Below, in pieces: positions 57,300-64,000 of a stretch of 64,000 nucleotides of DNA. Under the pieces are notes generated by a model, which was not told the DNA's origin, searched no databases, and saw nothing but the letters and a program-made list of their open reading frames with translations. How positions within the stretch are numbered: the first letter of the stretch is position 1; every line of letters begins with the position of its first letter. A program made the translations under genes and the position numbers. This DNA comes from Lithobates sylvaticus (taxonomy: Eukaryota; Chordata; Amphibia; Anura; Ranidae). The stretch is from assembly GCA_028564925.1 (NCBI GenBank), contig CM053026.1, positions 605,509,616 to 605,573,615 of the forward strand, given 5' to 3'.

Positions 57300-57700
57300 C
57301 AAACACTTGTAATCTTATGCAGCAATCACAGGATTTGCTTTCAGCTATTACATGGAGATTTAATCTGGCAAGTTCCCATAGAGATTTTTGCAGACAAGTA
57401 ACACTAATTGGTCCTTCTGGGTCAGATAAGCCAAATGGCAGAAAATTCACAATATTGCAGATGACACCTTTTTGGCTTTCATTCGGACAGCATAATGTGG
57501 GAATGTCTTGTCTAATTTTAGTTTAAATGCTAATCTTCAAAAAATAAACAGTATGTAGTTCTACATTTAGGTGAAACAACCAATTTGGAATCCCCAGGGA
57601 TGGAGGTGTTTATTAGCAGGGAACTGGCAGACAAAGTAGTGAGCACAGAGGAAACGTAAGTGACCTTGAAAAATGCCTATGTATGAACAGCCAAATAAAA
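57300..57700 (+). pseudogene. Possible LINE reverse transcriptase remnant
   Basis: Shows IADDT (57455-57469) and, about 80 bp later in another frame, VVLHLGETTNLES. This spacing resembles FADDTKL...VLHLG of CR1-type LINEs. Breaks are frequent and the match is short, so this is tentative. A duplicate lies at 60586-60986. Confidence 0.35.
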
Positions 57701-57730
57701 GTGATGTTATACTTTTAGCTGTAATATATA

Positions 57731-58117
57731 CTATATTACCAAAAGTATTGGGACCCCTGCCTTTACACGCACATGAACTTTAATGGCATCCCAGTCTTAG
57801 ACCATAGGGTTCAATATTGCGTTGGTCCACCCTTTGCAGCTATAACAGCTTCAACTCTTCTGGTAAGGATGTCCACAATCATTTGGTGGAGGGGGATTAT
57901 GGTGCGGGGTTGTTTTTCGGGGGCTGGGCTTGGCCCCTTAGTTTCAGTGAAGGGAACTCTTAAGACATCAGCATAACAAGACATTTTGGACAATTTCATG
58001 CTCCCAACTTTGTGGGAACAGTTTGGGGGGGGGGGCCTTTAATTTCCAACATGACTGCACACCAGTGCACAAACCAAGGTCCATAAAGACATGGATGAGC
58101 GAGTTTGAGGTGGAGAG
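57731..58117 (-). mobile_element. Tc1-like fragment (family D), internally deleted
   Basis: Starts 'ctatattaccaaaagtattg' after TA and reads on the minus strand as the transposase end ([14 protein letters not shown] at about 57865-57820). After an internal deletion it passes to 'gtccataaagacatggatga'. It is cut by the duplication border at 58117. Confidence 0.82.
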
Positions 58118-58497
58118 AAAGCAGGTTCTCAATTTTTCGGACGGAAAAAGTTTTGATCGTCTGTACCAATTCCGACGCATGCTCGGAAGCATGCTCGGAA
58201 GCATTGAACTTCATTTTCTCGGCTCGTCGAAGTGTTGTATGTCACCGCGTTCTTGACGGTCGAAAGTGTGCATCATAATTGTGGCACAATTAAATGTTAA
58301 TGGCACTCCAAATGCAGGAAGCAAACACACGTTTATGAAAAACTGCAATACGGCCCATTGAAATCAAGGTTAATTGGTTTGTCTCAACCCTCTCACCGTC
58401 ACATCTGCAGAACAGCTTGTTCTTACTTGCAGGATCACCAGGTCCAAAGGAAAGAAAGCCAAAAAAAAAAGAAAACTATTGCAGCCTTCACATCTTA

Positions 58498-58918
58498 GGC
58501 TCCATGCACACTGAAGCTCAAAAAAGCTTTTTCTGGACGCCAGATTGCTGGCAGAAAACGGTTGAAAAAAGTGCTTTTAACAGCGTTTTGTACTAGCTTT
58601 ATTAGTATTTAGAGGACACTCCAAAAATCCCACACTGCATTCCAAACTCCCACAATGCATTGAAAAAATAGAACGCCGAACGCTAATTAGCGTGCTTTCA
58701 TGAGCGTTTATGAGCGTTTGGCTTTTTTGGGCGGTGAAAAACTTTGAACCCGAATTTCTGGCAGAAAAAAGCCCATAAACTCCACTGCTCATTAAAGCTA
58801 AAAAACTTCCATGTGTGCATGGACACATAGGCTAACATAGAGTGGAGTTATTGGCCTTTAAAAAAAATGCCCAAACTCCAATAAACTACAGTTTATGAGC
58901 TTCAGTGTGCATGAAGCC
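58498..58918. mobile_element. MITE with GGCTCCATGCACACTG ends, duplicate
   Basis: Copy of 55218-55638 through the 3.3 kb tandem duplication. Confidence 0.85.
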
Positions 58919-58962
58919 TAAGAGTTGGTAAACTGCAATATAATAAACAGTTGCTTCTGAGC

Positions 58963-60091
58963 TTAAAGGGGTTGAAAAGGTTTGGATTTTTTTTTTTTAA
59001 ATAACAATATGTTATACTTACCTTCTCTGTGAAAGGGTTTTGCACAGAGTGGCCCGATCCTCCTCTTCTGGGGTCCCCCAGTGACACCCCTGGCTCCTCC
59101 CTGCATCTAGTGCCCCCTTAGAGACCCGCATTCCAAGGGGGCACCTGTGCAGGCATGCTCCTGAGTCCCATTGACACAGACAGTAGTGTCACTGGATTTG
59201 ATTGACAGCAGTGGGAGCCAATGGCTGCTGCTGCTATCAATCTATCCAATGTGGACCGAGACAATGGCTGAAACTGCTGGGCTCGTTCTCGTCACTGGAA
59301 AGATCGGGTTTAGGTAAGTAAAAGGGGGGCTCTTTGGGGGCGGCTGCACTACAAAAGGTTTTTCACCTTAAAGTGGATGTAAACCCACTGTCATCCTTTC
59401 TAAACTACTGCAATATTAGTTATCTAGAAGGATATATATGTCTCCTGCATGTATATTTATCTGTCAAATGTCTCCCCACTGTCTGCTATGAGACCCGAAA
59501 AACTGCAGATTTTGTGGGTGGGTCTGTTTTCCAGGGCTCAGTGGGTGGAGTCGTGATGTCAGTAGACTCCCTGCCCACCTCTACACTCCCCTTATCAACA
59601 TGCATTTCCTCCTGTGTATTTCTTACACTGAACTTCTGCTATGATTACTAAGATCCAGTCAAAACCCAGAAAAGTCCCCACATGACTTCAGCATGCCAAA
59701 TCATGCTGATGTGTGGAACAGCCAATCCTTGCAGAGCAGCAGAAGAAAGGAGACGGAGGGAATTCAAAAATAATGCATGTCTCTTAAGCTAGTGCATGAG
59801 ATTACATATCTCATGCACTAGCCTAAGAGACATGCATTATTTTGTAGATCACAACAAGGGGGAGGATTTGACAAAGTTTTTCTCTGTCAAGATTTATCTC
59901 ACTGAACAATACAAGAGGATTGCTCAGAGCTGGATTAACTCTTTGTGGCAAGACGGGCTCAAATGATAGGAAATCTTATACTCTACATTATGACATAAAA
60001 AAAATAATAAAAACATTTTTTGGGTTTACATCCACTTTAATGTATAGAATGCATTAAGGTGAAAAACCTTAAGGGTTTACAACCCCTTTAA
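58963..60091. mobile_element. TTAA-type MITE pair, duplicate
   Basis: Second copy of the outer element, with the inner one at 59368-60040, produced by the tandem duplication. Confidence 0.9.
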
Positions 60092-61016
60092 TAAAGCTTT
60101 AGAATTAAATAAATAAAATGAAATAAAATGAAAGTGCGCTTTCTTGTCATATAACTTGTCTGTATATTGTTGTATATTGTAATTAGCCTGTAGATTTTTC
60201 TCCAATAACAAATTTATACCAATAACAAATTTACAATCAGAAAAATTTTACAACGAGGTTTATCAGAGCCCGGGTCATCACCATTGTAAATCCACATCTA
60301 TAGTCACGCATGATTTATTAAAATGTAACACGCTGAAATGGAACTGTTTTTAGTTGAAACATCTAATTAACTGCAGGAGAATTTGAAAAAAAAAAACAGA
60401 GCTGCTTCTTGATATGACTAAATGACTGAAGTAGATGTTTTAGTAAATCTGACCCAATCTCAATTCACAGCACTTAAACTCACTACACTTCACTTCACAC
60501 TTTAGTAAATCAGGCCCAGTGCAACCTTAGTAAAATGTATTTAGTGAGTAACATTCTCTTATTTAAAATTAGCATGCAAAGATCACAAACACTTGTAATC
60601 TTATGCAGCAATCACAGGATTTGCTTTCAGCTATTACATGGAGATTTAATCTGGCAAGTTCCCATAGAGATTTTTGCAGACAAGTAACACTAATTGGTCC
60701 TTCTGGGTCAGATAAGCCAAATGGCAGAAAATTCACAATATTGCAGATGACACCTTTTTGGCTTTCATTCGGACAGCATAATGTGGGAATGTCTTGTCTA
60801 ATTTTAGTTTAAATGCTGATCTTCAAAAAATAAACAGTATGTAGTTATACATTTAGGTGAAACAACCAATTTGAAATCCCCAGGGATGGAGGTGTTTATT
60901 AGCAGGGAACTGGCAGACAAAATAGTGAGCACAGAGGAAACGTAAGTGACCTTGAAAAATGCCTATGTATGAACAGCCAAATAAAAGTGATGTTATACTT
61001 TTAGCTGTAATATATA

Positions 61017-61405
61017 CTATATTACCAAAAGTATTGGGACTCCTGCCTTTACACGCACGTGAACTTTAATGGCATCCCAGTCTTAGACCATAGGGTTCAA
61101 TATTGCGTTGGTCCACCCTTTGCAGCTATAACAGCTTCAACTCTTCTGGTAAGGATGTCCACAATCATTTGGTGGAGGGGGATTATGGTGCGGGGTTGTT
61201 TTTCGGGGGCTGGGCTTGGCCCCTTAGTTTCAGTGATGGGAACTCTTAAGGCGTCAGCATACCAAGACATTTTGGACAATTTCATACTCCCAACTTTGTG
61301 GGAACAGTTTGGGGGGGGGCTTTAATTTCCAACATGACTGCACACCAGTGCACGAACAAGGTCCATAAAGACATGGATGAGCGAGTTTGAGGTGGAGAAA
61401 CTTGA
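61017..61405 (-). mobile_element. Tc1-like fragment (family D), duplicate
   Basis: Copy of 57731-58117. It runs on past the duplication border into 'aaacttgactgtcctgacct', the sequence that follows in Tc1-D, and then stops near 61420. Confidence 0.82.
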
Positions 61406-61479
61406 CTGTCCTGACCTAAAAAAAAAATGACAATCCTATATACACAATCCTATGCCCACAGTATATCCAGAGTTAGGCA

Positions 61480-61960
61480 ACAAATAAAAACCCAGCAAAG
61501 CATGATCCAATTTGCTCTTGCAGGGGAAAGAAAATCCTTCCTGAGGAGAAAGGGTATTGACACAATAACGAGCTGCAGGTGGCTGCTCACCCCGGGTTTT
61601 GGTGAAAAAAAGAAAAGAAATTCTCCCTTGGTGGTGGGGTTTTTAGGCAGCGATCCGTCTGGTAAAGTTTATCAGGCGAATGTGTTGAGTGAGAGACCAA
61701 GTCTTATCCAAATCAATTTTCACGTTTATTCAAATTAAAAATAGGAATGACACATAAAAAAGGGGGATATAAAACACAAGCCCATACAGAAAGAAATATA
61801 CAGGTACAGTACACAAGTTTAAAACCAACAAATAACACCTAGCACCACGACTGATATGATCAGAGGGGGTGGTTGTGTGGGGTGTGACAAAAACACTGAC
61901 GCGTTTCGACCTGTTGTCTATATCGGTCTTCCTCAGAGTATTTTTGTCTGTTGGGAAAAA
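61480..61960 (-). repeat. Probable Penelope-like end region
   Basis: Contains the minus-strand hammerhead-like motif at 61886-61948 in an AT-rich context typical of PLE terminal regions. No reverse transcriptase is attached, so the call depends on the motif. Confidence 0.45.
61886..61948 (-). ncRNA. Hammerhead-like ribozyme motif, well formed
   Basis: On the minus strand, a 12 bp stem I pairs GACAAAAATACT with AGTGTTTTTGTC (one G-T pair). The core CTGAGGA (61936-61930) has G at the variable seventh position. An extra A follows, then stem II GACC/GGTC with a 12-base loop, GAAAC (61907-61903), a minimal stem III and the cleavage triplet GTC (61900-61898). All conserved core bases of a type I hammerhead are present. 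The extra A before stem II is the only oddity. Activity is inferred, not shown. Confidence 0.72.
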
Positions 61961-62037
61961 GAGACAATGTAATAGTAACTACTCAATTATGTGTCACTAT
62001 ACACCTGCACTCATGTCACTATACATTTTTTTATCAT

Positions 62038-62587
62038 CAGTATAGTTACCAGTATGGGTGTGGTGTACGGAATAATCTTCTGCATGGATGTTTATAAAAA
62101 TCCCATCGTTTGTTCCCGGTGGCCTCCAATTCCAGCTTCTACCGGAGGATCGAAGCACAGTGAGTCATCCAGGCCGTATGTGGCTTACGAGGAGTCTACA
62201 CTTATGGTCGACTCGCCAAAAAGAGACCCCACAGGAGGCCCCCGGAGGGCACGGCGGGGAGGGGGGGGGGAAACAACAGGCCAAGTGGAACACCACCAGC
62301 AACGGACTCCTGGAATATACCAAGGAAAACATTTATAGGCACATTTGTATAAACGGGGTAACAGATGAGAGAAGGAAAAAACTCTCTGTAAGGAGAAGAA
62401 ATCCCTCATTTCAAATTTGGAATAATATTATTATATATTTTGGGAGTGTGGTTCATATTATTAAACTTACACTCTTAGGGAAAGGGATTAACCTCATAGA
62501 GAAGAAGATAGAGAGAGATGGAAGCCTAATATTCTGAGGAGAGATTCCTACAGAGGGAGAGAAAGGGAAAAGAAAGGAAAAGGGAAT
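62038..62587 (+). repeat. Unidentified coding-like block, copy A (plus)
   Basis: Begins 'cagtatagttaccagtatgg'. It contains open stretches with VCSRWPPIPASTGGSKHSES, DPTGGPRRARRG and KENIYRHICINGVTDERRKK, in two overlapping frames that change around a G run near 62270. Copies B and C are on the minus strand. I do not recognise the protein. A relation to the N-terminal part of a PLE protein is conceivable from the neighbouring hammerhead motif only. Confidence 0.7.
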
Positions 62588-63090
62588 TAGAGAGGAATGG
62601 GGATGACAGAAAATAGAAAAAAAAATAATATGGAAAAAAGAAAGAAAGCAGATAAGAAGAGAAAAGAAAAAGGGAAGGGGGGGGGGAAAGGGGGGGAAAG
62701 AGGGGAGAAAGAAAAAAAAGGGACAGGGTAACAGCCGGAAATATATATGTATGGCGCGCTTCATACATATAAGGGAGTGTGAAGAAAGTAGAGAGAGAAA
62801 AATAGAATGGGATGGGAAAGGAGAGGAGGGGTGGGGTGTGAAAATGTGGGACCATGTGAGGTGGGATGGAAGGAGAAGCTGGAAAAGCTAGGGAAAATTA
62901 AATAGAGGGGTGGAAAAATGTGCAGAATTTACAGTGCAAGAATCGTGTGACGTATTGTGTGAGGAAAAAGGGGGGGAGGGGGGATAGAAGGGGGGGGATG
63001 TGTGAAGTGTTGGGAAAAAGAAGTACATGAGTGGGGGAGGTTGTGGAGAGAGGGGGGGGGGGGGGTGGGGTGAAGAGGGGGGGGTGGCGG
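62588..63090. repeat. Purine-rich spacer between inverted blocks
   Basis: About 500 bp of almost only G and A on the plus strand, including G runs near 62680-62700, 62970-63000 and 63050-63080. It separates copies A and B. Such tracts can form triplex or other non-B DNA and are prone to assembly error. Confidence 0.9.
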
Positions 63091-63646
63091 AAATTCCCTT
63101 TTCCTTTCTTTTCCCTTTCTCTCCCTCTGTAGGAATCTCTCCTCAGAATATTAGGCTTCCATCTCTCTCTCTCTCTTCTTCTCTATGAGGTTAGTCCCTT
63201 TCCCTAAGAGTGTAAGTTTAATAATATGAACCACACTCCCAAAATATATAATAATATTATTCCAAATTTGAAATGAGGGATTTCTTCTCCTTACAGAGAG
63301 TTTTTTCCTTCTCTCATCTGTTACCCCGTTTATACAAATGTGCCTATAAATGTTTTCCTTGGTATATTCCAGGAGTCCGTTGCTGGTGGTGTTCCACTTG
63401 GCCTGTTGTTTCCCCCCCCCCTCTCCCCGCCGTGCCCTCCGGGGGCCTCCTGTGGGGTCTCTTTTTGGCGAGTCGACCATAAGTGTAGACTCCTCGTAAG
63501 CCACATACGGCCTGGATGACTCACTGTGCTTCGATCCTCCGGTAGAAGCTGGAATTGGAGGCCACCGGGAACAAACGATGGGATTTTTATAAACATCCAT
63601 GCAGAAGATTATTCCGTACACCACACCCATACTGGTAACTATACTG
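63091..63646 (-). repeat. Unidentified coding-like block, copy B (minus)
   Basis: An inverted copy of 62038-62587. Here one frame of 159 codons (63630-63151) stays open across the block: MGVVYGIIFCMDVYKNPIV, then RWPPIPASTGGSK, DPTGGPRRARRGEGGGKQQA, YIYFGSVVHI-like and KLTLLGKGTNLIEKKRE. The composition (Arg/Gly/Pro-rich middle, basic end) does not identify a family. Confidence 0.7.
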
Positions 63647-64000
63647 TATCTCTCCCTCTGTAGGAATCTCTCCTCAGAATATTAGGCTTCCATCTCTCTC
63701 TCTCTTCTTCTCTATGAGGTTAATCCCTTTCCCTAAGAGTGTAAGTTTAATAATATGAACCACACTCCCAAAATATATAATAATATTATTCCAAATTTGA
63801 AATGAGGGATTTCTTCTCCTTACAGAGAGTTTTTTCCTTCTCTCATCTGTTACCCCGTTTATACAAATGTGCCTATAAATGTTTTCCTTGGTATATTCCA
63901 GGAGTCCGTTGCTGGTGGTGTTCCACTTGGCCTGTTGTTCCCCCCCCCCCTCTCCCCGCCGTGCCCTCCGGGGGCCTCCTGTGGGGTCTCTTTTTGGCAA
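63647..64000 (-). repeat. Unidentified coding-like block, copy C (minus, cut by window end)
   Basis: A direct repeat of copy B, joined head to tail ('atactg' then 'tatctctccctctgtagg'). A 108-codon minus frame is open to the window edge. The repeat probably continues beyond 64000. Confidence 0.75.

Larger units (their letters stand above)
54816..58120. repeat. Tandem segmental duplication, copy 1 (3.3 kb)
   Basis: Nearly identical to 58121-61400. The unit starts within the MITE ('gcaggttctcaatttttcgg') and ends within a Tc1-D fragment ('gatgagcgagtttgaggtgg'). Differences are scattered single bases, short A/T run changes and a deletion of about 25 bp near 58180. Confidence 0.93.
58121..61400. 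repeat. Tandem segmental duplication, copy 2
   Basis: The left border joins Tc1-D sequence to the MITE interior at 58113-58121, a junction found nowhere else. At the right the Tc1-D fragment continues into 'aaacttgactgtcctgacc', its natural continuation. Copy 2 therefore keeps the original right flank. Confidence 0.93.

Noticed and set aside
62453-62855. Phe/Pro/Leu-rich minus-strand frames resembling membrane proteins
   Set aside because: They are translations of the purine tract read on the other strand; low-complexity only.

Overview
This window looks like repeat-rich intergenic DNA from a large frog genome, most like the true frogs (Ranidae). The evidence is the repeat content: Tc1/mariner elements, TTAA-flanked non-autonomous elements with CCACTTC/AGTGG ends, TWA-flanked short elements with GTACACACG ends, Penelope-like elements (PLEs) with GIY-YIG endonucleases and hammerhead-like motifs, a BEL/Pao-type fossil, L1-type 3' ends and simple satellites. 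I found no convincing host protein gene, tRNA, rRNA or CRISPR array. The organism call is inference from repeat style; no search was run.

Layout. 1-3.5 kb: ends of non-autonomous DNA elements and two minisatellites. 3.5-5.5 kb: a Tc1 copy (family A, copy 1) carrying a hAT-like insert. 5.9-13.4 kb: a minus-strand BEL/Pao-type fossil, cut by MITEs and a Tc1 fragment, with a 2.6 kb part duplicated in tandem and almost unchanged. 13.5-18.6 kb: TTAA-type elements, a satellite, an AT-rich foldback and a minisatellite. 19-25 kb: hairpin elements with hammerhead-like relics and a TTAA-type element holding an L1-like insertion with a clear target-site duplication (TSD). 25.5-29.5 kb: a minisatellite and a degenerate satellite, the latter split by Tc1 family A copy 2. 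30.9-35.8 kb: another L1-like 3' end, Tc1 family A copy 3 with a hAT-like insert, and a second array of the satellite seen at 14.8 kb.

36.1-51.1 kb is the most complex part. Two PLE copies lie head to head. The plus copy is split by a Tc1 element (family C), which is split by a hAT-like element, which holds another PLE (PLE-A). The reverse transcriptase/GIY-YIG reading frame of PLE-A is split by a 1,454 bp insert, mostly a palindrome with two 594 bp arms. PLE-A ends near a hammerhead-like motif. A Ty3/gypsy fossil with LTR and a solo LTR of the same kind lie in the same nest.

53-61.4 kb: a CR1-like remnant, a hAT-like element and a 3.3 kb tandem duplication full of nested MITEs. 61.5-64 kb: a second, very well-formed hammerhead-like motif and an unidentified coding-like block present three times (one inverted, two in tandem) around about 500 bp of almost pure purine.

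The features do not form a working host pathway. They record successive insertion, inversion and local duplication. The likely new points are the 594 bp palindrome with its TSD, the recurrent hammerhead-like motifs sharing one extra A, and the unidentified repeated block at the right edge.
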